Positions 1 to 8,290 of a stretch of DNA of 64,000 bases are shown piece by piece. Position numbers and translations under genes: made by a program. How positions within the stretch are numbered: the first letter of the stretch is position 1; the number at the start of each line of letters is the position of its first letter. The DNA lies in contig CAXBGS010000001.1 in the NCBI GenBank assembly GCA_963975425.1, positions 1,178,001 to 1,242,000 of the forward strand. The letters run 5' to 3'. This stretch comes from CAXBGS01 sp963975425 (lineage in GTDB: Bacteria > Planctomycetota > Planctomycetia > Pirellulales > Pirellulaceae). The notes under the pieces were generated by a model. That model was not told the DNA's origin. It searched no databases and saw only the letters and a program-made list of their open reading frames with translations.

Positions 1-504
1 CCGATGGTTCAAAGCATCTCGGCGACGACCCGAGCCCCACGCGATGCCGAAGTCGACGGCCGGGATTACTATTTTTTGACCGACGCCGAGTTCGAGCAGC
101 GGAAACGGAACGGGGACTTCTTGGAATGCAAAGAGGTTTTCGGCCGCGGACACTGGTACGGAACCTTGCGTGAGGAGGTTGCCTCTGGCCTAAAACAGGG
201 CAAATGGGTTATTTTGGAGATCGATGTTCAGGGTGCCCTTACCGTTATCGAGAATGAAAAGTTCGACCCCATCACGCTGTTCATCCATCCCGGCGGAATG
301 GAAGAACTCGAGCGGCGCCTGAGAGACCGGGGAACCGAAACCGAAGAGGCCATCACCGCGAGGTTAGAGACGGCCTATAGCGAGATGCGGCACATGCATC
401 ACTACCAATACGAAATCATCAACACGTCGGTCGAAACGGCAGTCAACGAAATCTGCCAAATCCTCCGAGACCAAAAGGAAAAGAGCACATGCTCGAAGAG
501 TTAA
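1..504 (+). CDS. gmk: Guanylate kinase, 5' end cut by the window
   Basis: Guanylate kinase phosphorylates GMP to GDP with ATP in purine nucleotide metabolism. The reading frame is open from base 1, so the true start and the P-loop (GxxGxGKS) lie upstream of the window. About 35-40 residues of the usual ~200 are missing. What remains shows the GMP-binding signature SATTRAPR followed by DGRDYYF, then the lid region and the ATP-side stretch RRLRDRGTE. The end overlaps the start of the omega subunit gene by 16 bases, a gmk-rpoZ arrangement common in bacteria that suggests translational coupling. The family call is firm. Confidence 0.95.
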   Translation, partial: PMVQSISATTRAPRDAEVDGRDYYFLTDAEFEQRKRNGDFLECKEVFGRGHWYGTLREEVASGLKQGKWVILEIDVQGALTVIENEKFDPITLFIHPGGMEELERRLRDRGTETEEAITARLETAYSEMRHMHHYQYEIINTSVETAVNEICQILRDQKEKSTCSKS

Positions 505-767
505 AAGAAGAAGAAATTGTCAACAAGGTCGGCGGACGTTTCAAGCTAAGCACGTTGATTCAGAAACGACTTGTGCAACTGAATCAAGGCAGCCGTGCGT
601 TGGTCAATTCCGATACCCATGACAAAATGACCATCGTTTTGCAGGAAATCATGCAAGACAAGATCGTCCTGAACATGGACAACGAAGTCCAAACGGTGGA
701 AGAGTTGGACCTTGACGCGACGATTGCTGCTGCGGAAACCCCCGACATCGAAGCCAGCGATCTGTAA
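489..767 (+). CDS. rpoZ: DNA-directed RNA polymerase omega subunit
   Basis: Omega is a small RNA polymerase subunit that helps fold and assemble beta-prime. This 92-residue protein has the expected size and the features NKVGGRFKLSTLIQKR and then GSRALV, where the family normally has a basic residue run with L(V)NSxxHxK. The C-terminal third is acidic, as is usual. It starts inside the 3' end of gmk, with an AGGA at 475-478 as a plausible ribosome-binding site. Position between gmk and a CoaC-type gene matches the widespread gmk-rpoZ-coaBC order and supports the assignment. Confidence 0.9.
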   Translation: MLEELKEEEIVNKVGGRFKLSTLIQKRLVQLNQGSRALVNSDTHDKMTIVLQEIMQDKIVLNMDNEVQTVEELDLDATIAAAETPDIEASDL

Positions 768-785
768 GCCACCCGTTCTGCTTTG

Positions 786-1358
786 ATGACCAAATCGCCC
801 TCCGACCCGGCACCACGACGCATCCTTTTGGCTGTCGGTGGAGGTATCGCGGCCTATAAATCAGCGATCGTATGCAGCCGATTGGTCCAAAGCGGATATG
901 ACGTGCGTGTCGCCATGACCGATTCGGCAAAGAACTTCATCGGCGCCGCGACAATGTCAGCGCTATCGGGTAAATCCGCTGTCAGTGATTCGTTCGATAC
1001 CGATCGTTTTCCGCTCGGTGCGCATATCGAATTAGCGCGCGACGTGGATTTGATGGTGGTCGCGCCGGCCACGGCCAATTTATTGGGCAAGTTCGCGCAC
1101 GGGATCGCCGATGATTTGGTCAGCACGCTCTACTTGCAAGTCGATTGTCCGGTACTGCTGGCCCCGGCGATGAGCGACCCGATGTGGAACAAGCCGTCGG
1201 TCCGTCGAAACGTGGAAACGTTGCGCGGCGATGGCGTTCAGTTTGTCGGCCCCGAAAGTGGTTGGCTCAGTTGTCGAGTACGCGGCGAAGGGCGGATGAG
1301 TGAACCCGACTCGATTGTTAATGCCATCGAGCAATATTTCATTGATCACGCTTCCTGA
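786..1358 (+). CDS. coaC: Phosphopantothenoylcysteine decarboxylase-type flavoprotein (CoaC only)
   Basis: This is a member of the FMN-dependent cysteine decarboxylases (HFCD family) that make 4'-phosphopantetheine in coenzyme A synthesis. ATG at 786 is preferred over TTG at 783. Visible features are the FMN-binding start AVGGGIAAYKS, the catalytic-His segment AHIELA, the PASANT-like APATANLL with HGIADDL, and a Cys-containing flap before GEGRM. The CoaB synthetase half found in fused CoaBC proteins is absent, so this is a stand-alone decarboxylase and CoaB must lie elsewhere. One oddity is that the PxMNxxMW signature reads PAMSDPMW, with Ser in place of the substrate-contacting Asn. Decarboxylation of another substrate is therefore possible, though the gmk-rpoZ context favours CoA synthesis. 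Confidence 0.85.
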   Translation: MTKSPSDPAPRRILLAVGGGIAAYKSAIVCSRLVQSGYDVRVAMTDSAKNFIGAATMSALSGKSAVSDSFDTDRFPLGAHIELARDVDLMVVAPATANLLGKFAHGIADDLVSTLYLQVDCPVLLAPAMSDPMWNKPSVRRNVETLRGDGVQFVGPESGWLSCRVRGEGRMSEPDSIVNAIEQYFIDHAS

Positions 1359-1381
1359 ACCTCTCCGATAGAGTCGATTCC

Positions 1382-3040
1382 ATGTCGCTTTTTGTCTTCG
1401 GCCATCGCAATCCTGATACCGATGCGATTTGCAGTGCGATCGCGTATGCCGAGTATCTGCAACAGACCACTCGGCCCGACGCGATTGCCGCGTGTTGTGG
1501 TCCGCCCAATCAACGCACCGAGTTCGCGCTGCGCAAAGCGGGTCTGCAACCGCCGCGGATCATCATGGACCTGCAGCCGGAAATCGAAGACGTCTGTGAA
1601 CGAGACGTACAGACGGCGAATATCCAAGACGTGTTCTACGAGGTCTATCAAAAGATGGACGTCCACGGATTGCGATCGATTCCGGTTCTCGATGACGATG
1701 GCGCCGTGCTCGGACTGGTCACCTTGCTGGACCTGCTTGAACTGGTGTTTCAAGGCGGCGTCGATCCGGTTCGCTCTCGCGAGATTCGCAGCAACCTTAG
1801 CAAGATCCTTTCCATTCTGGGCGGAACATTCCAGCATGTCGTCGAACCCGATCGCAACGACGACTTTCTGGTTACCGTGGGTGCGATGAGCGCTGGCGGT
1901 TTTACCGAGCGGATGAAGCAGTTCGCGCCCGAACGATTGCTCGTCGTCAGCGGTGATCGACCGACCATTCAGTTACCGGCACTGGAAATGGGCGTGCGAG
2001 CCTTGGTCGTGACCGGCGGCTACGAACTATCCAGCGGATTGATGCAACTTGCCGAAGCTCGCGGCGTGTCGGTGATCAACAGTCCGTTCGACACGGCGAC
2101 GACCACGATGCGGATCAAGGCCGCGCGGCGAATCGACGAAGTCATCCATCGGGACTTTGTATCGTTATCGCCAAAGATGCCCATCGATGCGGCCCGACAA
2201 CACATCTTTCGATCGCCCCAAGCCGTCTTTCCGGTCCTTGATGATGGAAAATTGTTTGGCGTGTTGAGCAAGAGTGACTTGGTCGCGCCGCCACAGCATG
2301 AAGTCGTTTTGGTGGATCACAACGAAATGGCCCAGGCGGTCGCCGGTGCGGAAAACGCCGACATCATCGAAGTGATCGACCATCACCGACTTGGCGGATC
2401 ACTCAAATCATCGCATCCGATCCGGTTTCAGATGGAACCGGTTGGATCGACATGCACACTGATCGCTAAGAAATTTTACGAATCGGGAATCAAGCCACGT
2501 CCGGCAATCGCATTGTGTATGGCATCGGGCATGATCAGTGACACGTTGTTTTTGCGATCACCGACCGCAACGGATGTCGACAAAAAAATGCTGTCCTGGT
2601 TGCAAGAACACTGTGATGTCGATCTACAGGAATTTGCCAACGAGTTCTTTAAGGTCGGTTCCGCTTTGCGAAACTGTACGCCCGAACAAACCGTTCGCGA
2701 AGACAGCAAGATGTTCGAAGAGAACGGACGGAAATTCTCGATTTCGCAAATCGAAGAGATCGGATTCGATTTGTTCTGGCAACGTAAAGAAAGCCTTGCC
2801 AGTGCGTTGGAAGGTCTCGCGGCGGAAAATCATTTGGACTTTTCCGCTTTGTTGGTCACCGATATCGCCAGCAACGGTAGTCTATTGTTGATGAGTCGCG
2901 AGCCCGAGGGATGGGAAGACATTAACTATCCACAGCTCGAAGACAATCTGTACGAGCTAAAAGAAGTTGTCAGCCGCAAGAAGCAACTACTTCCGCTGAT
3001 CATTAGCCTGCTAGATAGCGTGCCTGCACCGGCAAGGTAG
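1382..3040 (+). CDS. ppaC: Family II (Mn-dependent) inorganic pyrophosphatase with CBS and DRTGG domains
   Basis: The enzyme hydrolyses pyrophosphate to two phosphates in the cytoplasm. The N-terminal DHH-family motif GHRNPDTDAIC binds the metals. A first CBS motif follows (~75-130, HGLRSIPVLDDDG), then a DRTGG-like insert (~150-245) and a second CBS motif (~255-300, FPVLDDGKLFGV). The DHH fold then resumes with VDHNEM and the signature IDHH near residue 335, and the DHHA2 domain fills the C-terminus. At 552 residues it has the length of nucleotide-regulated CBS-PPases rather than the ~310 of the short form, so regulation by adenine nucleotides is likely by family. It follows coaC by 23 bases and may be co-transcribed. 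Confidence 0.93.
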   Translation: MSLFVFGHRNPDTDAICSAIAYAEYLQQTTRPDAIAACCGPPNQRTEFALRKAGLQPPRIIMDLQPEIEDVCERDVQTANIQDVFYEVYQKMDVHGLRSIPVLDDDGAVLGLVTLLDLLELVFQGGVDPVRSREIRSNLSKILSILGGTFQHVVEPDRNDDFLVTVGAMSAGGFTERMKQFAPERLLVVSGDRPTIQLPALEMGVRALVVTGGYELSSGLMQLAEARGVSVINSPFDTATTTMRIKAARRIDEVIHRDFVSLSPKMPIDAARQHIFRSPQAVFPVLDDGKLFGVLSKSDLVAPPQHEVVLVDHNEMAQAVAGAENADIIEVIDHHRLGGSLKSSHPIRFQMEPVGSTCTLIAKKFYESGIKPRPAIALCMASGMISDTLFLRSPTATDVDKKMLSWLQEHCDVDLQEFANEFFKVGSALRNCTPEQTVREDSKMFEENGRKFSISQIEEIGFDLFWQRKESLASALEGLAAENHLDFSALLVTDIASNGSLLLMSREPEGWEDINYPQLEDNLYELKEVVSRKKQLLPLIISLLDSVPAPAR

Positions 3041-3080
3041 CACGGTTAATCCCTCCGCGGACTCGGTCTACGGAGGTCAG

Positions 3081-3659
3081 GTGTGGACAACCAGCATCGC
3101 CCAACCGATCAAGACTCGATCCCTGACGATGCACCGTCGACGGGCGAACCGCCGCGGTCGGCTGATGCACCGGCGAGGGACTGGTTCGCCAAGCTCTGTG
3201 CCTGCGTCTGGACCTCTACCTGGACCCGCACCTCAACCTGGGCAGCACGTTTACAAAGTGCCTCGACGGTTCGATTTGGCGACGATGCTTGTTGTCACAT
3301 TCGCGTTCGCACTGTTTCTAGCGGCGCTCAACCAGATGGGGACACCGGTCAGCCTTCAGGTCACGTTGTCAGCGCTGTTGTGGTCGGTCGGTGCGGTGCA
3401 AATGGTCGTTCCGGTGCGCCACGTGCGGTCGGCCGCCATGATCAGCGGCTGCGTCGTCTGTTTTGCCGCCTTCATGTATGCGCAGATGCAAAGCCGAGGT
3501 CGGATCGACCCCGGATCCACTTTTGCCGCCATGGTCTGCGGAGTCTTTTGGGCGTCGTTCTTGGGATACATTGCCGGCGTTGTTGTTGCCGGCATCTTTT
3601 TGGTGGCCGATCAAATCCGCAACGGAGCGATCCGAAGACTCGGCCGCGAAGACGAATGA
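3081..3659 (+). CDS. Small multi-pass membrane protein; N-terminus probably in another frame
   Basis: I do not recognise a named family. From about base 3250 this frame encodes a good membrane protein with about four hydrophobic segments, starting at FDLATMLVVTFAFALFLAAL and ending with a charged tail. A Pro-rich stretch (PASGPLPGPAPQPGQ) precedes it. The start is doubtful. GGAGG at 3072-3076 is best spaced for GTG at 3083, which lies in a different frame and gives a plausible acidic N-terminus (MDNQHRPTDQDSIPDD). The 3081 frame instead begins with an Arg-rich stretch unlike a normal protein. A one-base indel between about 3170 and 3245 would join the two good halves. Function unknown. Confidence 0.6.
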   Translation: MWTTSIAQPIKTRSLTMHRRRANRRGRLMHRRGTGSPSSVPASGPLPGPAPQPGQHVYKVPRRFDLATMLVVTFAFALFLAALNQMGTPVSLQVTLSALLWSVGAVQMVVPVRHVRSAAMISGCVVCFAAFMYAQMQSRGRIDPGSTFAAMVCGVFWASFLGYIAGVVVAGIFLVADQIRNGAIRRLGREDE

Positions 3660-3698
3660 GCAACGCTCGCCGCCAGGACAACGATCCAAACGCGGCGG

Positions 3699-5063
3699 TT
3701 AGTGCTTGGCCAAATCCACTGCGACGATTTCTTTGTCATTGCGAATGTAGGCGGTTCGGTCGGCATAAGCCGGATGGCTCCAGACGACATCGCGTCCGAA
3801 ACATTCACCGGTCGGATCGACGGCGTGAAAGCGTCCTTTTTCTTGGTACCCGGACGCGGTCAGGTTGGCCAGAATCAGGTCACCTGTTTCGCTCATTAAC
3901 AGATAGTCATTGGTGTCACCGATCTGAGTGATGAACGCCGTCCCATGTTTGATAAAACGTTTTTCATCAGGTTTGGTCGCGGCAAACGTTTCCCACAAAC
4001 GGTCACCGTTCTTGCCGTCCACCGCGATCAGGGCGCCGGTAATGCAATCGGTTCCATAGATCGTGCCGTCGACAAAGGCCGGGGTACTGTTAGAACAGTG
4101 AACGGCGTTCTTTGGTTCGCCGCGCCAAACTTCTTTGGCCGTTGGTGAGTCTTGATCAAGCTCGATCATCAACGCTTCAGTTTGAATCGCGCTGACGTAC
4201 ATCATGTTGCCACTGACGACCGGACGCGTGACGGACATGTCATAGGCAGGCGTCATCGAAATGCTCCAGTAACTTGAACCATCATCCGGATTCAAGCTTT
4301 CAACCGCCGTCGGATGAAACACAATCAATTGGCGAGCACCGCCGGCTTGGATGATCGCCGGTGGGCAGTAACCCGTGCTGCAATCGAGCGTTTTCCATTT
4401 CGTCTCGCCGGTTTGTTTGTCAAACGCCACGATACCCTGGCCAGGGCCACCGACCATTGTGTAGATCATGTCGCCATCAACCAGCGGATGTGACGCGAAA
4501 CCCCAGATGGGAACTTCGGCGGCGAAATCTGTTTGCAGGTTTCGTTTCCAGATCAGGTCACCCGAATCAACGCTTAAGCACCGAAAGTCGCCTTCGCTGC
4601 CTAGCAGGTACACGCGATCACCATCGACCGTGGGCGTGCAACGCGGCCCGGCCGGGTACGAGATGCTGTAATTGCAATCGTACTCGTGTTTCCACAATTC
4701 CTTGCCTGTTTCTGCGTCCAAGGCGATCAGTCGTTCTTTGCCCTTCAATTCCGCCCGCTTGCCGGGGTCGTTGAAGGACTCGCCGCCTTCCTTGGTGTAG
4801 TCAAATACGAAGACGCGACCGTCTGCCGCTGCCGGGCCTGCATAGCCGCCAGCGATGGGAACACGCCATTTGACTTTTAGTCCATCCGCAGGGACCTCGT
4901 CGATGATTCCCGTTTCGCGGTAAACTCCGTCTCGCGAATTCCCCATCCATCCTGGCCAGTCTTCGCCCATTCCCTGACTGACATCCAAGAAAAACACGGT
5001 GGCACAGCAAATTGCGATGCCCAAACGCGTCCGAATACACGATTGATAGAAACAACGAGTCAT
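3699..5063 (-). CDS. Exported PQQ-like beta-propeller repeat protein
   Basis: The 454-residue protein begins with a basic n-region and a hydrophobic segment (LGIAICCATVFFLDVSQG), consistent with export, followed by DWPGWMGNSRDGVY, typical of planctomycete BamB-like propellers (DWPxWxGPxRDG). Repeated blade motifs such as LIALDAETGKELWKHEY, FDKQTGETKWKT and LIAVDGKNGDRLWE mark a PQQ-like (pyrrolo-quinoline quinone repeat) beta-propeller. Such proteins are usually extracytoplasmic and either bind partners like BamB or carry a cofactor. I see no heme-binding CxxCH or other sign of a dehydrogenase. It converges on the preceding membrane gene. Exact role unknown. Confidence 0.85.
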   Translation of the reverse strand: MTRCFYQSCIRTRLGIAICCATVFFLDVSQGMGEDWPGWMGNSRDGVYRETGIIDEVPADGLKVKWRVPIAGGYAGPAAADGRVFVFDYTKEGGESFNDPGKRAELKGKERLIALDAETGKELWKHEYDCNYSISYPAGPRCTPTVDGDRVYLLGSEGDFRCLSVDSGDLIWKRNLQTDFAAEVPIWGFASHPLVDGDMIYTMVGGPGQGIVAFDKQTGETKWKTLDCSTGYCPPAIIQAGGARQLIVFHPTAVESLNPDDGSSYWSISMTPAYDMSVTRPVVSGNMMYVSAIQTEALMIELDQDSPTAKEVWRGEPKNAVHCSNSTPAFVDGTIYGTDCITGALIAVDGKNGDRLWETFAATKPDEKRFIKHGTAFITQIGDTNDYLLMSETGDLILANLTASGYQEKGRFHAVDPTGECFGRDVVWSHPAYADRTAYIRNDKEIVAVDLAKH

Positions 5064-5134
5064 ATTTCACCTGTCGCGTCGACTGGAGGATTTTGGAGTT
5101 GGCTTGGCTTTCACTGTAGCGATTTGACAATCAA

Positions 5135-5671
5135 ATGACCATTGACGCGCATGGACCGACAATGCAACCGACCGTCATCAAACGGCGTCTCGTTTTGATG
5201 CGCCACGCCAAGAGCGACTGGGAGGACCCTTCGCTGTCCGATCATGATCGTCCGCTAAATAAACGAGGCAGACGGGCGGCGCCGGCCATGGCCGAGTGGT
5301 TGGCCGAAGTCGATTCGGTGCCTGATCTGGTTTTGTCGTCGACATCCCTACGCACGTGTGAAACACTCGATTTGATGTTGCCCGAGTGGCCATCGGAGCC
5401 CGAGACTCGGTATCTGAAATCACTTTACTTGGCACCGGCGGAATCGATTCTGCAGGCCATTAGGGATGATGGTAATGACGCCAAGACAATCTTGGTGTTG
5501 GCGCATAACCCAGGCATGGCACACTTGGTGTCATGTCTGACGGACAAATACATGGATATGCCAACCGCCGCCGCCGCCGTGTTTCGCGTCGACATCGATG
5601 ACTGGCAAACGCCACTGGATCCCGACAATGTGAAGCTCGTCCAGTTCATGCGACCAAAGGCGCTTCACTAG
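5135..5671 (+). CDS. sixA: SixA-type phosphohistidine phosphatase
   Basis: SixA proteins are histidine phosphatases of the phosphoglycerate-mutase-like superfamily that remove phosphate from phosphohistidine, in E. coli from the HPt domain of ArcB and from PtsO-type proteins. The catalytic motif LMRHAKSDW near the N-terminus, the LSSTSLRTCET segment and the second-His motif LAHNPGM are all present. The 178-residue length fits. Two starts are possible: ATG at 5135 or the internal ATG at 5162 (MQPTVIKRR), which puts the RHAK motif at the usual distance. The gene is divergent from the beta-propeller gene and is followed after one base by a metallophosphoesterase gene, which suggests translational coupling. 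Confidence 0.88.
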   Translation: MTIDAHGPTMQPTVIKRRLVLMRHAKSDWEDPSLSDHDRPLNKRGRRAAPAMAEWLAEVDSVPDLVLSSTSLRTCETLDLMLPEWPSEPETRYLKSLYLAPAESILQAIRDDGNDAKTILVLAHNPGMAHLVSCLTDKYMDMPTAAAAVFRVDIDDWQTPLDPDNVKLVQFMRPKALH

Positions 5672-5672
5672 T

Positions 5673-6842
5673 ATGGTTTGGCAATGGATCGGCGCGGCGG
5701 CGCTCATAGGTCACTTTGGACTGCATCTGGCAATCTATAACCGCTTGAATTCCTGTGGTTTGCGCCGGCGCACGATCAAACAGATCGAGATGGTCTTTGT
5801 CCTAACCACTGTCCTGATCCCGATCATTTTTTTGTGGCTGTACACAGACGAATGCTTGGACATCGCGACCGGACGTGTTGGCCAATTGCCGATACCCGCT
5901 TCGATGGCCAGTTACGGAATCGTTTGTCTGCTCGCGTGGCTGGTGTTTGGAATTCCGTGGCTGTTGTGGCGTCCGATTCTTCGACTCGAATGGGCCGACG
6001 CGCCTCGTAAGGTAGAAGTCGTGCACGTGGACCAAGTGGTCGGCAAACCGCTGGCGCGGACGTCGAAATGCAAATGGGAATCGCGACTGCCCCTAAATCA
6101 GTTGTTTGATCTTGCCATTGAACAGGTGGAATTGCCTGTGCTGAATTTGCCAAAGTCACTCGATGGATACCGCATCGCCCAAATTTCCGATGTGCATCTG
6201 ACCGGACATATCGAACCCGATTACATCCGCTATGCAGTCGAGCGTGCAACAGCGTGGGGGCCGGAACTTTTTACGCTGACCGGTGACATCATCGATAAAC
6301 AAATGTGCGTGGATTGGCTGTTTGATATTTTCTCGCCCGCCGACGCACGAGATGGTCGGTATTTTATCTTGGGCAACCACGATACGCGCATTGTTGACCC
6401 CAGCGAAACACGAGACGCGATGCATCGTGCGGGATGGAACGATTTAGGACCGAGAGTCCATCGATGCCAATTGCGAGGCGTGCCCACGGCATTGATCGGC
6501 AACGAATATCCCTGGTTCGGACGCCCCGAAATGAGCGGGGTGCAGGACGGTGACTTTCGGCTGTTATTGAGCCACAGCCCAGACCAGATCACCTGGGCCA
6601 GGAAACATCAAGTGCATCTGATGTTGGCCGGACATACACATGGCGGCCAAGGGCGGTTGCCATTGATCGGACCGGTGTTGAGCCCTAGTTTTCATGGCAG
6701 TCGGTTCGCTTCGGGCGACTTTGTTAAGCCGCCCACGACGATGCACGTGACGCGAGGCTTGGGCGGCGTTCATTTGATGCGAATCAATTGCCGCCCCGAA
6801 CTGTCACTGATCACGCTGAGACAACATCAATCGACTAGATGA
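5673..6842 (+). CDS. Membrane-anchored metallophosphoesterase
   Basis: Calcineurin-like phosphoesterase with all metal-binding motifs visible: ISDVHLTGH, LTGDIID, LGNHDTR, LLSHSPDQ and LAGHTHGGQ. The first ~110 residues are hydrophobic, with about three membrane segments (starting MVWQWIGAAALIGHFGLHL), followed by a linker and then the catalytic domain from about residue 150. This layout matches YkuE/YpbG-type membrane phosphoesterases, some of which act on lipid or cell-envelope substrates. The substrate here cannot be told. The ATG lies one base after the sixA stop, so the two are probably one operon. Confidence 0.88.
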   Translation: MVWQWIGAAALIGHFGLHLAIYNRLNSCGLRRRTIKQIEMVFVLTTVLIPIIFLWLYTDECLDIATGRVGQLPIPASMASYGIVCLLAWLVFGIPWLLWRPILRLEWADAPRKVEVVHVDQVVGKPLARTSKCKWESRLPLNQLFDLAIEQVELPVLNLPKSLDGYRIAQISDVHLTGHIEPDYIRYAVERATAWGPELFTLTGDIIDKQMCVDWLFDIFSPADARDGRYFILGNHDTRIVDPSETRDAMHRAGWNDLGPRVHRCQLRGVPTALIGNEYPWFGRPEMSGVQDGDFRLLLSHSPDQITWARKHQVHLMLAGHTHGGQGRLPLIGPVLSPSFHGSRFASGDFVKPPTTMHVTRGLGGVHLMRINCRPELSLITLRQHQSTR

Positions 6843-6914
6843 TGCACAACTTGCGAAGTCGCGGCGAATCAGACGTAAGCCGCTGGGGTCGGCCGTCTGA
6901 AATGAGTCGTCGGA

Positions 6915-8180
6915 TTATTCGGCCCGTTTGGCCGCTGATGTATCGATAAACTTTGCCGCCGCTTGGCCGGCTGCGCGACCGGTCGCCAGCGCGGCAGTGA
7001 TCAGATATCCGCCCGTGGGTGCTTCCCAGTCGATCATTTCACCGGCACAAAAGACGCCCGGTTTCGCTCTCAGCATTAGCGTTTCATCGAGAACATCTTT
7101 GGCAATCCCGCCTGCGGTCGAGATGGCTTCGTCGATCGGTCTTGGTCCGGCATGGTCGATGGTGAGTGCTTTGACAGCTCGCGCCAGTTCCTTGACGGGG
7201 ACTGCTCGGGCGAATTCGTTGATGAGCGCCGATTTGGCGGGCCCAAACCCAAACGCTTTCCGCAGAACCGAGCTGCGTGATGCTTTTCCCGATAACTTTG
7301 CCATCCGTTTGTCCAGCGTCTCGGCGCTCACATCGGGGATCAAATCCAAGACCAGCGGCGCCCCTTCACGCATCGCGCGACTCACCGCATAGACGCCACC
7401 GCCTTCGATTCCTCGCTGCGAAATGATCATTTCGCCCATCACCGACGTGTCACCGGCCGTTAGCCGTAACGGTTTAATGGCGGCGCCGAAGTGTGGTCGC
7501 ATATAGTCAGACCACTCGACGACAAATCCCATATTGGCCGGCTGAAAAGGTACGATCGAGACACCTGCTGCGCTTAACGGCGCCGTCCACTTTCCATCCG
7601 ATCCAAGCCGTGACCAGCTTGATCCGCCTAGCGCCAATACAGTCGCTGTGGCTGTTACGGTATGGCGGCCTTGGGGCGTTTCAAACACCAGCGTCTCGGG
7701 CACAACGGTATCGGACAGAATTGTGTCCGTCTGGGTTCTTGCCTTTTCCCATCCTTGCCAACGCCACCGCGTTTTTAGCTGAACGTTTTTGTCCGCCAGT
7801 CGCCGGAGCCAAGCTCGTAGCAGAGGTGAGGATTTCATCGTCGTTGGAAATACTCGGCCGGACGAACCCGTGAACACGTCCTGTCCTAAGTCTTGTGCCC
7901 ATTGCTTGACCGCGTCGCTGCCGAAATCGGCAAGCAGCGGAGCGATCCAGGCGGCATCGGGACCGTAGGCGGCAAGTAAATCTGTGTCACTGGTGTCCTT
8001 GGTGATATTCAAACCCGATTTGCCCGCCATCAGAAACTTGCGTCCCGCGGTCGGCTTAGCATCGGCGACGATCACCTGATGACCGCAGTCGGCCAACGCT
8101 TCGGCGGCCATCAATCCGGCAGGGCCGGCGCCAATCACGATGGCTTGCACGTCGGTGTGGCAATCAGGCAAATCATTCAT
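6915..8180 (-). CDS. HI0933-like FAD-dependent flavoprotein (TIGR03862-type)
   Basis: A two-dinucleotide-type flavoprotein. The N-terminal FAD motif is VIGAGPAGLMAAEAL, followed by the family's signature AGRKFLMAGKSGLNIT and later GRVFPTTMKSS. A C-terminal stretch FCAGEMIDWEAPTGGYLITAA closes the FAD site with the common GGY motif. I choose ATG at 8180 (MNDLPDCHTD); an upstream in-frame start at 8219 would add 13 residues without obvious value. Family members are annotated as NAD(P)/FAD-dependent oxidoreductases and their substrates are mostly unknown. It lies downstream of the kinase gene on the same strand with a gap of about 110 bases. Confidence 0.87.
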   Translation of the reverse strand: MNDLPDCHTDVQAIVIGAGPAGLMAAEALADCGHQVIVADAKPTAGRKFLMAGKSGLNITKDTSDTDLLAAYGPDAAWIAPLLADFGSDAVKQWAQDLGQDVFTGSSGRVFPTTMKSSPLLRAWLRRLADKNVQLKTRWRWQGWEKARTQTDTILSDTVVPETLVFETPQGRHTVTATATVLALGGSSWSRLGSDGKWTAPLSAAGVSIVPFQPANMGFVVEWSDYMRPHFGAAIKPLRLTAGDTSVMGEMIISQRGIEGGGVYAVSRAMREGAPLVLDLIPDVSAETLDKRMAKLSGKASRSSVLRKAFGFGPAKSALINEFARAVPVKELARAVKALTIDHAGPRPIDEAISTAGGIAKDVLDETLMLRAKPGVFCAGEMIDWEAPTGGYLITAALATGRAAGQAAAKFIDTSAAKRAE

Positions 8181-8290
8181 GGTGTATCTATTGAAGCGGA
8201 ACGCGACTGCCGGTTTCAATCCACTTTGGGGATCGATTTATGGTCCGGGGTCGGCGCGGATGGGTCGACGCGGCGACCGAGGACCATCGA

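Noticed and set aside
3083..3931. A 282-residue + frame starting at GTG 3083 taken as a whole gene.
   Set aside because: Only its first ~35 codons look coding; the rest is a shadow of the membrane gene and then antisense to the beta-propeller gene.
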